Source: Chitinophagaceae bacterium
GTDB lineage: Bacteria > Bacteroidota > Bacteroidia > Chitinophagales > Chitinophagaceae
Reading direction: 5' to 3'
Length of the DNA: 7,481 nt
Assembly (NCBI GenBank): GCA_947472635.1
Contig: CANJDY010000137.1
Coordinates: forward strand, 1 to 7,481
Below the pieces are notes generated by a model that did not search any database, was not told where the DNA came from, and was given only the letters and a program-made list of their open reading frames with translations. Shown here in pieces: positions 1 to 7,145 of the stretch; the first letter of the stretch is position 1; each line of letters starts with the position of its first letter. The position numbers and the translations under genes are program-made.

Positions 1-1
1 A

Positions 2-205
2 GCAATTAAAGAAGATGGTATAAAATGGTTGCAAGTAATGTATGATCCTGCTATTATAGACTTGGTGAAAGAATATGATATCAATGGCTATCCAACCAAG
101 TTTTTAATTGATCAAAATGGAAAGTTTGTTATGAGGATTTTAGGTACCAGTGAAAAACTTCATTCAGACCTAGAAGCGAAGCTGGCAGAATTATTGCCAA
201 ACTAA
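2..205 (+). CDS. C-terminal end of a TlpA/AhpC-like thioredoxin-fold protein (partial)
   Basis: Sixty-seven codons are open from the window edge to a TAA at 203-205; the N-terminus, including any CxxC active site and export signal, lies outside. The visible part reads as the end of a thioredoxin fold. After a helix rich in charged residues comes the segment YDINGYPTKFLID (residues 25-37), whose Tyr-Pro-Thr matches the conserved cis-proline loop of thioredoxins. It is followed by the usual beta-hairpin with an NGK turn (39-41) and a final amphipathic helix. In Bacteroidota such domains often end TlpA-like periplasmic thiol-disulfide oxidoreductases or peroxiredoxin-like proteins, so an envelope redox role is likely but inferred. 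It is the only plus-strand gene and converges with the glycosidase genes, so a shared function is not suggested. Reduction activity cannot be judged without the missing cysteines. Confidence 0.8.
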   Translation, partial: AIKEDGIKWLQVMYDPAIIDLVKEYDINGYPTKFLIDQNGKFVMRILGTSEKLHSDLEAKLAELLPN

Positions 206-572
206 ATCAATCAAATTTTTCATAGCTTAAATTTTAGAAGTTTGTAAATTTTAGCGCTTGTCCTGATCATGATATAAAAAAACTTTAAAGGAATAGTTCA
301 TTTTTTTTGATGGTACTCCATAGCGATCTTGCTGACTGATTTGAATTCCTTAGCATATTGTAATACAACAAGCATATTTGGAACATTGATAATCAATTTG
401 TATTTCTCACACTTCATGAAAAAGTAGGCAGGTCCTACGATTTGTCATCCCATCAAATCCCAAATCAGAAGATTTTCTTTTGGCAGTATCCCAAATAATA
501 AAATGAAAATCATATTGTGCAACTTCCTATCTATATAAATTGATGTAACTATTTTTAATGCCGAAAATTCTA
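206..572. other. Convergent intergenic region without a confident gene
   Basis: This 367-base AT-rich gap lies between the thioredoxin stop and the rhamnosidase stop, where two transcripts run toward each other. I found no convincing GC-rich hairpin followed by a T-tract for either transcript. A T8 run at 301-308 has only the AT-only palindrome CTTTAAAG (283-290) before it. The region holds a short direct repeat (228-254) and a minus-strand frame with few stops, both listed separately. Confidence 0.6.
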
Positions 573-585
573 TCAAAGTTTCCAT
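220..585 (-). pseudogene. Possible relic reading frame with internal TGA stops
   Basis: Reading down the minus strand from an ATG at 585-583, which overlaps the 3' end of the rhamnosidase gene in another frame, one frame gives 46 codons, a TGA (447-445), 48 codons, a TGA (300-298), 25 codons and a final TGA (222-220). Three stops in about 122 codons is fewer than expected for DNA this AT-rich. The second segment contains a 39-codon run from an ATG at 417-415 with a charged, helix-like end (AKEFKSVSKIAMEYHQKK). I do not recognise the product, and no ribosome binding site is evident. It could be a decayed gene, one or two small genes, or chance. The call rests only on stop density and plausible composition, so confidence is low. 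Confidence 0.22.
228..254. repeat. Short direct repeat, TAAATTTTAG twice
   Basis: The 10-mer TAAATTTTAG occurs at 228-237 and again at 245-254, offset by 17 bases, just after the thioredoxin gene. In sequence this AT-rich such repeats arise easily; it may be a small tandem duplication. No function is visible. Confidence 0.45.
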
Positions 586-3500
586 ATTCTTACCGGCCCA
601 ATCAATCCAGAAGCTACGGGTTCACGTTTTAAATCTTTAAAAGCAAGCATAGACCGGGCACTTATATCTGGCACTGTAAGTTTAGGGTCAATAGTAAAAG
701 GGTTGCAGGTTGTCCAAGTGTGCTTCTCAGAGTCCATATCAATACGAAGTCCATCCCCCATCAAACGGTTTAACCAGGTATTAGCCACCCGAATTTCAAG
801 ATGATTTTCGCCTGACTGCAAAGTCTCAGAAATATCAACTCGGTAAGGAGGAGTCCAGGCAATGCCACACTCTTTACCATTAAGTTTCACTCCTGCAATT
901 ACCTCTACACGACCCAAATCAAGATATATTTCCTTTGAAACTGATTGATCCCAATTAAATGAAGTTGAATAGACCGCCAATCCAGAATAATATTTAATAG
1001 CTTTTTGTGTCATTTTGCTCCAGTCACCTAGCTTGTCAAACTTTATTGATTCCGGCGCTCCCCATCCCGGAGAAAAGTTTACATTCCATGGATTATTTAA
1101 GACCATTTCAGACTTTGGCATCAAACCAGATTTGTATAATTTTTTCATATTCGGGTTGGATGCTGATTTTCTGAAAACTACAAAAACCGATCCACAGGAA
1201 TCAAGCCACATTGGAATTACAGTCTGATTAACTATCTCGCGAAATGATGTAACACGTTTTATTTCCCCGGACACAGGATCCCATATTTCAGGTTTTTTTC
1301 CTGATATTCTAAATTTAGCAGTAAAATTTACAGGGACCTGCTTCCCATTACTTATAAAATAAGTATCAGTACCCTCGAAAGAATGATGAATAAAACTTAC
1401 ATCTTGATCAATCTCTTCCAAACTGAAATCAGGAAACAATGACATGGATTCAAGAACTTCCTTAAGTTCAGTTCCAGAAAACACCTGTCCTTTGCCGTAA
1501 GAATGCCTGAAAATGGTCTTCCCATCACAATTTCCCCATAATTCTTTACCTATCTCATCAACAATTTTATCGCATTGAGGGTAATTATTTAATCCCGGAC
1601 TATGGGTTGGTTGAGGCCCCAAAACAGTTGCCCCGGATTGTACCAATTTTTTGATTTTTTCGGCTGCCTCAGGGCTCATTTTATCTGAGCTGCGTAAAAC
1701 CAGAAGCTTATATGATGCCCCACCTCTGGTGACAAATTTTCCATCTCTGAATGACAAATCATTAATTAAAGTTTCCTGTGGTAAAAGATCGTAATCATAT
1801 CCTTTGGGTAATTTTAACCGTTTGTCAAACGTATCGTTTCCACCCTCTAAAACCATAGGGATAGGCCCGCCCGGTTCTTCTCCATAGAAATACAAGACAT
1901 CAACACAAGGTTTTCCTTGTTGGAGCAGAAACTGACAGCGTGAAAGATAGGTTATCCAGGAATGCCCCATCTCCCACCATGTCTGACCACGACTAAATGC
2001 CAAACCATAGGGGCCAAAGGCTGGTCCGGGATAAATCTTACCAAGGTCTGGATTGTGTGTATAGGTATGGAAAATTAATCGATTGACCCCGTCACAAAAT
2101 GCCTCATCGCCCCTTGCCTTGAGCGATGCAGGACAGCTTTGCCAATCTGCCCGCCCTTGTGTGAAAGCTTCTGTCGCAACAACGGGTTTCCCGGTGAGGT
2201 GGGCAGCAGAAGCGGCATACTTCATGTTATTTCCAAACTCGTTCATGGGAACATCCACATGCAGATAATGCTGCACAGGATCCGATACCATCGTCTCACC
2301 ACCACCACCACTATCCTCTGCATGAACCAGTAAACCATGCTTATGGGCAAGGGTACTCATTCCACCAAAGAAAGTCTCCGATACAAGGTCGCTCATTGTC
2401 TGACGCACATCGCAAAGAAAACGGTCAGTAAGTTCGCGATTTTCAATAATGTAGCCAGCAAAAGCAGGAAGGTAGTTCAATACATCATAACCGCGTCGTT
2501 TACGAAACTCCTCCCTGAAAACAGGCGACCAATTCTGAGACTCCGCTTCCCAACTGTCGAACGTGATACCAGTCAGGTTTTTCGAATTCACAACTGCTGC
2601 ATCCTTGATTATCTCAGTGGCGTAATGATCAAAATGAAATTCAACTACCTCAGCATTGAATTTGTCGCACTCCAGCCCCGTAACGCCCATCGCTGCCGGT
2701 GCATTCTCCTTCCCTGTATTTTGATAACCTACTCGAATTACAATCCAACTATTTCCATGGGGAGCTCTCCATTTTGTATTTTTTTGTTCAGTAAGCTGAT
2801 TGGTGAGATCACAAATGGTACCAATTGGAACTGCGGTTCCAACCTCAGTTGGCAATATCGGTTCTGAAATAAAAGTACAACCCAGTTCTCCTGTTTTCCG
2901 GTTAAGAGCGTTGACAACCGGTTCCGAAGACAATATAATATTATTCAGTTGTAATTTTGCAGGGCCCTCCCATAACAACCTGAAAAATCTAGCGGTTGTT
3001 TTTGGTATGGCATGAGTTATACTCGCATCCTTGTGATGAAACAACGAGATATAGGTAGAAAGCTGAACAACCTCATGAAAATTATTTTCATCATCTCCTG
3101 CTAAAATAAGTGCGCGATGTTCATCAGGGGTACTCGATCGTGATCCTAAGATTTTAATGGATCTACAGGTCGTCGCTGTTGGAAACTCAAACTGCACCCA
3201 TGCTGATTTTCCATTATCGATATTTAACTCTGCGTTTTCATCAGTTTTCGTATTTTCTCCAACAGATTTATATAGGCGATCCGGATTTTTTATAAAATTA
3301 CTGGTCACCTTTGGACGAGGCATGTCCTTTAAACCTTTATACACTTCGGGCATAGGGTATGCTAGTAGGGCAATATCACGATAATAAGTATTCCCTTTTT
3401 CAGGCCATGATGGCGGAGCTTCCAACTCGAGTGTGGCACCACCCTCTACAATATGTTTTGAGAAAACAACCCGCATCATATTCTTGTCTGGTGTAATCCA

Positions 3501-3914
3501 AGGACCTCCTGAACCACTCCATCCGGCACAGTTTTGAAAATTGAATGTCATTCCCAACCGGTCACATTCTTTTAATGCATGTTTTACACATTCATGCCAC
3601 TCAGGGGTTAGGCAAAGAACGTTTTGTCCTGTCTCGCCCATACTTTTAGAACTGAACATGGTGACCCCACCTAGTCCGATACGATTCATCGCTTCTAATT
3701 CTGCGGTAATCCCCTCTTTACTGATTCTTCCTTCCCGCCAATGCCACCAGCTTTGAGGTTTTGCAGATTCGGGTGGATTTAGAAACCCCATTTTCAGCAC
3801 ATCCTGTTGTGAAGCAGTATTTTCATTGGTGCTATAAAGATTTTTAGGTAATTCTGCTAATGTAATTCCAACAGTTCCCAGAGAAATATTTTCTATAAAC
3901 TTTCTTCGTTTCAT
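573..3914 (-). CDS. GH106 alpha-L-rhamnosidase-like glycoside hydrolase, exported
   Basis: This 1113-residue protein reads as a member of glycoside hydrolase family 106, whose members are inverting enzymes that release alpha-L-rhamnose from polysaccharides such as rhamnogalacturonans. Family hallmarks are the N-terminal SWWHWREGRISKEGITAELE (55-74, with the following GLGGV at 80-84), FDSWEAESQNW (452-462) followed by the FRKRRGYD region (470-477), HAEDSGGGG (531-539), ATEAF (580-584) and FHTYTHNP (615-622). Candidate catalytic acids are Glu456 or Glu458 and Glu582, by position and family context only. Residues about 230-330 look like an inserted discoidin-type beta-sandwich (ARFFRLLWEG at 308-317). 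The end, about 930-1113, resembles the GH2-type sugar-binding jelly roll (GVKLNGKECGIAW, then PYRVDIS and IRVANTW). The start is chosen because it gives a twin-arginine-like leader, MKRRKFIENISLGTVG; no lipobox cysteine follows. Its length is close to that of characterised Bacteroides GH106 proteins. It lies 229 bases after the unassigned secreted protein, with no clear promoter or strong ribosome binding site. The exact glycan is unknown. Confidence 0.9.
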   Translation of the reverse strand: MKRRKFIENISLGTVGITLAELPKNLYSTNENTASQQDVLKMGFLNPPESAKPQSWWHWREGRISKEGITAELEAMNRIGLGGVTMFSSKSMGETGQNVLCLTPEWHECVKHALKECDRLGMTFNFQNCAGWSGSGGPWITPDKNMMRVVFSKHIVEGGATLELEAPPSWPEKGNTYYRDIALLAYPMPEVYKGLKDMPRPKVTSNFIKNPDRLYKSVGENTKTDENAELNIDNGKSAWVQFEFPTATTCRSIKILGSRSSTPDEHRALILAGDDENNFHEVVQLSTYISLFHHKDASITHAIPKTTARFFRLLWEGPAKLQLNNIILSSEPVVNALNRKTGELGCTFISEPILPTEVGTAVPIGTICDLTNQLTEQKNTKWRAPHGNSWIVIRVGYQNTGKENAPAAMGVTGLECDKFNAEVVEFHFDHYATEIIKDAAVVNSKNLTGITFDSWEAESQNWSPVFREEFRKRRGYDVLNYLPAFAGYIIENRELTDRFLCDVRQTMSDLVSETFFGGMSTLAHKHGLLVHAEDSGGGGETMVSDPVQHYLHVDVPMNEFGNNMKYAASAAHLTGKPVVATEAFTQGRADWQSCPASLKARGDEAFCDGVNRLIFHTYTHNPDLGKIYPGPAFGPYGLAFSRGQTWWEMGHSWITYLSRCQFLLQQGKPCVDVLYFYGEEPGGPIPMVLEGGNDTFDKRLKLPKGYDYDLLPQETLINDLSFRDGKFVTRGGASYKLLVLRSSDKMSPEAAEKIKKLVQSGATVLGPQPTHSPGLNNYPQCDKIVDEIGKELWGNCDGKTIFRHSYGKGQVFSGTELKEVLESMSLFPDFSLEEIDQDVSFIHHSFEGTDTYFISNGKQVPVNFTAKFRISGKKPEIWDPVSGEIKRVTSFREIVNQTVIPMWLDSCGSVFVVFRKSASNPNMKKLYKSGLMPKSEMVLNNPWNVNFSPGWGAPESIKFDKLGDWSKMTQKAIKYYSGLAVYSTSFNWDQSVSKEIYLDLGRVEVIAGVKLNGKECGIAWTPPYRVDISETLQSGENHLEIRVANTWLNRLMGDGLRIDMDSEKHTWTTCNPFTIDPKLTVPDISARSMLAFKDLKREPVASGLIGPVRIWKL
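2298..2309 (-). repeat. Trinucleotide repeat coding Gly4 in the GH106 gene
   Basis: Four identical ACC triplets on the plus strand (GGT codons on the coding strand) encode Gly536-Gly539, directly after the HAED motif of the presumed active-site region. It is in frame, so a gain or loss of one unit would change only the glycine count. Confidence 0.6.
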
Positions 3915-4143
3915 CTGTTTATAATTTCATCTTTTTATCATTCAACAATTAATATAACAGGTTAAGAGAGTAAACTTTCATCTTCTTACTTCTTTAGTTT
4001 AGAGTGGCATTTCAGAGCTAGACAAAACTCACTTTTTTGCAAAGCCCGTATTTGACAAGTTGCAGATTGGGCTACTCAGTAAATTTCATTAATGAGTCGA
4101 TAGAAAGGGCTTCATCAATTAATGCCCAATGCCCTATAAGATT
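3915..4143. other. Intergenic region between the two secreted-enzyme genes
   Basis: These 229 bases separate the stop of the 519-residue protein gene from the rhamnosidase start. No gene, tRNA or clear promoter was found; no TAnnTTTG match lies in the minus-strand sequence, and no clear purine-rich ribosome binding site precedes the start at 3914. A loose stem (AGCCC/GGGCT, 4043-4047 and 4069-4073, 21-base loop) has no T-tract after it. The first 69 bases after the upstream stop stay open in its reading frame to a TAG at 4074-4072. Confidence 0.5.
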
Positions 4144-5703
4144 TCACCTTATTTGTATAGATATTTTACTGCCATTCTGGTGGTTAACTTCTAAAACCCC
4201 TCCGGAGACCAGTGATTTCCATTTCCAGTATTCAGCCGCTCCTGACTCTGACAGCTTACTATCATTCACCTTAACCTCTTTCGGTTTGGCTCTCAACCTC
4301 AGTACCTCAACCGAAGCTTTGTCAAATGTTTCGTACTGAATGGCTTCCGCATTATAAGATATTTTTTTAACCACTGAAGAGGAAGAAAGCAAATGATCTT
4401 GGTCAGCAGGTGCAATTTCAGGAAATGCACCCATAGCTCTCAGATAATGTCTAACATAATCGCCATAACCATCGGTCATCCAAGATTCGTTATTGGGATA
4501 CGTATTTTCGCCATCGTCGTTCACCATATAGGTTGCCCAGTTTAATTGACGCAGACCTCGTTCCTTTGCATCCAAATCGCCGGTTTTAGCAGCATACAAA
4601 AGCTCGGTTGCCCCCTGTCTTGCAGTATGGCTATTTCCTGGAATTCGGTAAGAAGTCTGTTCATTAACCACGCTGACTCCATATTTTTCCCATTTAGTAT
4701 TTTTAAGTTCGCCATATACCCAGTCTAAAACATGGCGAGAAGCCTCCTTCCAATTAGGAAACAATGCAGAATTTTCAAGGATGAAACGAGCAAAAGTTAC
4801 TGCGTTGATTTGGGTATTAGACCATGCACCGACATCTTCAAAAAATGGCCCCCATTTATTGGTTTCCAGCGGATATTGTTTCATCCAGTTGAGCAATATT
4901 TCAAATGAATGCTGATAAGTACCCTCTGTATCATTACCTAACGAAACTAAATTTCTGAATAAATCCATTGTTCCCACCCAATTGGAAGTATAAGGATAGG
5001 AGAGTTTATCTGAACCCACCTTAGTCATTTCGCCAATTTTTCCGGTAATGGCATTCACCCGATATGGAAAGGGGGAATGCTCGTTATCACCTGGCACTAT
5101 TCGTTCAGATAAGGTATTGGCAATATCAATAGCTGCATCAAGGTAAACTTTCTTCCCAGTAAGCTTATATACATTAACCAGTTCTACTCCGAAAGAACCT
5201 GCCTTATCTGGCTGAACAAAACCTTTTCCCAATAGCATATCGCCATCATAGTTGCCTGAATAAACCAAGGTATTGTAAGGATAGGGTAAATTCTTCCAAA
5301 TACAATTTGAAGGAGAGAGTGAATGGGACAAATAGTAATCAACCATAAATTTCATATTATCCAATACTCTTTCGTTTCCGGAATAGGCATAAAGCAATCG
5401 CCAGGAAGACAAAGCCATCGCTACTTGGTCACCACCAACGCCGCGCGGATCATTATGGCCTTTGGTCCAAACCTGATGATTCATATAATACGGCAACCCA
5501 TTAAAATCAGTTCGCATTGTATCCCAGAAATTCCAAACAATTTGAACGGTATGGTTATACGACTTGCCCAAATCACGATCATACCAAGGAAGAATCCCCC
5601 CCTTTTTATCCGTTTGAATTAAATGATAACTCAGTTTTTCAGGCACAGTTTGTGCAAAACTCTGAAGAGAAAGAAATAACAGCAGGTATTGGATGGTTTT
5701 CAT
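4144..5703 (-). CDS. Secreted protein of unassigned family, probable alpha/alpha-toroid carbohydrate-active enzyme
   Basis: The 519-residue product starts with a clear Sec signal peptide (MKTIQYLLLFLSLQSFA, likely cleaved between Ala17 and Gln18; no lipobox cysteine). Residues about 45-430 are a series of helix-turn-helix units rich in Trp, Tyr and Asn, such as VAMALSSWRLLYAYSGN (94-110) and FGVELVNVYKLTGKKVYLDA (171-190). This spacing is typical of six-hairpin glycosidase and polysaccharide-lyase toroids. Motifs that look constrained are GHNDPRGVGGDQ (82-93), FFEDVGAWSNTQINA (287-301) and WMTDGYGDYVRHYLRAMGAF (408-427). Residues about 440-519 are strand-rich and resemble a small beta-sandwich cap. 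I cannot place it in a named CAZy family; it lacks the overall look of GH88/GH105 hydrolases. Its position beside a GH106 rhamnosidase suggests work on a rhamnose-containing glycan, which is inference. The ATG is chosen because it gives the signal peptide. A loose -7-like TTAATTTG lies upstream, too weak to call. Confidence 0.75.
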   Translation of the reverse strand: MKTIQYLLLFLSLQSFAQTVPEKLSYHLIQTDKKGGILPWYDRDLGKSYNHTVQIVWNFWDTMRTDFNGLPYYMNHQVWTKGHNDPRGVGGDQVAMALSSWRLLYAYSGNERVLDNMKFMVDYYLSHSLSPSNCIWKNLPYPYNTLVYSGNYDGDMLLGKGFVQPDKAGSFGVELVNVYKLTGKKVYLDAAIDIANTLSERIVPGDNEHSPFPYRVNAITGKIGEMTKVGSDKLSYPYTSNWVGTMDLFRNLVSLGNDTEGTYQHSFEILLNWMKQYPLETNKWGPFFEDVGAWSNTQINAVTFARFILENSALFPNWKEASRHVLDWVYGELKNTKWEKYGVSVVNEQTSYRIPGNSHTARQGATELLYAAKTGDLDAKERGLRQLNWATYMVNDDGENTYPNNESWMTDGYGDYVRHYLRAMGAFPEIAPADQDHLLSSSSVVKKISYNAEAIQYETFDKASVEVLRLRAKPKEVKVNDSKLSESGAAEYWKWKSLVSGGVLEVNHQNGSKISIQIR

Positions 5704-5876
5704 ATAGTGATAAATTTTTTATACGCAGTAATAGTGCAATACTCCTCAAATTAAGCTAGGCTATAAAAATAAAACCTTTTTTTTAAAACCACCAATTAGA
5801 TAGTATGCTTTGAAAAAACGGCAGCCAATCATACCCATTGCTATCATCTATGAAAAGAATAATAAAAAAATGCAAG
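5704..5876. other. Intergenic region between the GH18 and unassigned-protein genes
   Basis: These 173 bases are rich in A and T runs, for example A7 at 5864-5870 and T8 at 5777-5784. On the minus strand the chitinase stop is followed by a T7 run, but no stem precedes it. The run T8 at 5777-5784 is flanked by two AAAACC copies that are direct, not inverted. No terminator, RNA gene or reading frame can be supported. Confidence 0.45.
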
Positions 5877-6965
5877 TTATTTTGTTATGAATGTTTTATT
5901 GATAGCATCCAATAAGCCATTCTTTGAATAGTCGTTCGCTAATTGCCAAAACATAATGCCACCTAACTTATTATGTAAAACATATTTTGTTTTTTCCTCG
6001 ACAGAACGAATATCATCAAAAGTTGCAAAAGTCTTTTCTGAAAGGTTGTATGCATAAGGAGCATGAGCAACTTCATCCCAATAAAAATGATAGCCTAATT
6101 TTTCAGAAATAGTAGAAGGAAATTCATTGTATCCAATTAAGTGTTTGAACTTACCAATTTGATATAATCCATTATTATCTGGAGATACATTTTCCCATGT
6201 TCTTGCATAAAATGCGGCACCAACAACCATCTTTTTAGCTGGAACACCTAATTTTAATAAATATTGAACACATTTATCTGTCGATTCATTTTGTTTTGAA
6301 GTACTAAACAATCCGCTATGGTGTCCTGTTAAAGTATCGGATCCACTAACTAAATCATAGGTCATCAAATTTACATAATTTACATAAGGCATCACATCCT
6401 TCCAATTGATAGCATCGGAAAGATATTTTTGAAACCCGCCTGCAGCAAAAGTGATTGAACTTTTTTTGCCTAATTGAGCTCTTAATTCCTTAATCAACTC
6501 CGTGAAATTTGCTTTATCTTCCGGCACATACCGATGATCGGGAAACCCTTTAATCGTAGGATATTCCCAATCTAAATCTATACCATCAGTACCAAAATAA
6601 TCTGAAAATGATTTTACTGAAGCTGCGAAATTGCTTCTTCCTTCCTTTGTACTGAACACTTCCGAACAAGGAGCACAGCCACCCCATCCACCTAGAGACA
6701 TTAAAACTTTTAGATGCTTATGCTGATTTTTCATTGAAACCATTTTTTGAATAATGGCCGTATCCTTTGCACCTAGTGACTTTAATTTATCACCTTCTAA
6801 ATGACCAAAGCAATATATAATATGGGTAAAATTTACAGCATTAAAAGAATCCAGCTTTTCTAAGGTTCCTGAATAATAAGCTATAACTACTTTTTTTTGA
6901 GCAACAATAGGATTCAGTAACGTTGAAAAGAAAAAAAATGCTAAAAATAAAATGATGACTTTCAT
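5877..6965 (-). CDS. GH18 chitinase, secreted
   Basis: This 362-residue protein is a glycoside hydrolase of family 18, which cleaves beta-1,4 GlcNAc linkages in chitin by substrate-assisted catalysis. The diagnostic DxxDxDxE signature is intact as DGIDLDWE (127-134), with Glu134 as acid/base and Asp132 as its partner. Other family landmarks are the first strand KVVIAYYSG (25-33), SLGGWGG (90-96), MTYD (201-204), FYARTW (252-257), which opens a small insertion region, and the eighth-strand GIMFWQL (336-342) with Trp340 at the floor of the active site. A Sec signal peptide covers about residues 1-22 (cleavage VA/QK); there is no lipobox, no carbohydrate-binding module and no type IX secretion tail. 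It is short for a chitinase and essentially one catalytic domain, so a periplasmic or soluble oligosaccharide-trimming role is possible; related GH18 enzymes (endo-beta-N-acetylglucosaminidases) cannot be fully excluded. A -7-like element lies 20 to 30 bases upstream of the start. Confidence 0.93.
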   Translation of the reverse strand: MKVIILFLAFFFFSTLLNPIVAQKKVVIAYYSGTLEKLDSFNAVNFTHIIYCFGHLEGDKLKSLGAKDTAIIQKMVSMKNQHKHLKVLMSLGGWGGCAPCSEVFSTKEGRSNFAASVKSFSDYFGTDGIDLDWEYPTIKGFPDHRYVPEDKANFTELIKELRAQLGKKSSITFAAGGFQKYLSDAINWKDVMPYVNYVNLMTYDLVSGSDTLTGHHSGLFSTSKQNESTDKCVQYLLKLGVPAKKMVVGAAFYARTWENVSPDNNGLYQIGKFKHLIGYNEFPSTISEKLGYHFYWDEVAHAPYAYNLSEKTFATFDDIRSVEEKTKYVLHNKLGGIMFWQLANDYSKNGLLDAINKTFITK

Positions 6966-6985
6966 GCTTTTAAATATGTTTGTAT

Positions 6986-6993
6986 CAAATATA
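6986..6993 (-). promoter_or_regulatory. Bacteroidota-type -7 promoter element before the GH18 gene
   Basis: The minus strand reads TATATTTG here, an exact match to the TAnnTTTG consensus used by the Bacteroidota primary sigma factor. A TTTG at 7012-7009 could serve as the -33 element, but only 15 bases separate the two, shorter than the usual 17-23. Transcription would start about 15 bases before the ATG at 6965. Such matches occur by chance in AT-rich DNA. Confidence 0.4.
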
Positions 6994-7044
6994 ATTAATT
7001 AAAATAAACAAATTGGAAAAATAGGCTTCGTTCGCTGAAGGGGT

Positions 7045-7069
7045 AAAAAAATAGCAATAAAGGGAGCTA
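7045..7069 (-). terminator. Weak candidate terminator after the Na/Pi cotransporter-like gene
   Basis: On the minus strand TAGC (7069-7066) and GCTA (7055-7052) can pair across a 10-base loop, directly followed by seven T residues (7051-7045), 77 bases after the stop at 7146. The 4-bp stem is too short to be convincing, but it is the only stem-plus-T-tract arrangement seen between these two genes. Confidence 0.2.
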
Positions 7070-7145
7070 ATAACTTACAATATAAACTTACTATTAAACC
7101 AAGTCATTGCCTAAGAAATAGAAAATTTTACTATTAATCAATCAC

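Noticed and set aside
266..273. Palindrome ATCATGAT as a possible operator
   Set aside because: Eight bases, AT-rich, in a convergent gap with no promoter to control.
2337..2867. A 176-codon plus-strand open frame opposite the rhamnosidase gene, and shorter plus-strand frames elsewhere opposite the other genes
   Set aside because: They lie entirely or mostly antisense to genes with clear family motifs, and their translations show no recognisable domain or sensible composition.
4043..4073. AGCCC/GGGCT inverted repeat after the unassigned protein gene
   Set aside because: Five-base stem with a 21-base loop and no T-tract on either strand; not convincing as a terminator or regulatory RNA.
5771..5790. 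AAAACC copies flanking a T8 run, looking like a terminator
   Set aside because: The flanks are direct repeats, not inverted, so no stem can form.
573..6965. A complete polysaccharide utilisation locus
   Set aside because: No SusC-like, SusD-like or regulatory gene is present in the window; calling a full locus would go beyond the evidence.
7022..7044. CTTC/GAAG hairpin in the gap before the chitinase gene
   Set aside because: Only four base pairs and no T-tract directly after it; too weak to name.
7088..7137. TTACTATTAA repeated at 7088-7097 and 7128-7137
   Set aside because: Only two 10-base AT-rich copies, no array structure and no link to a promoter or gene; likely chance.
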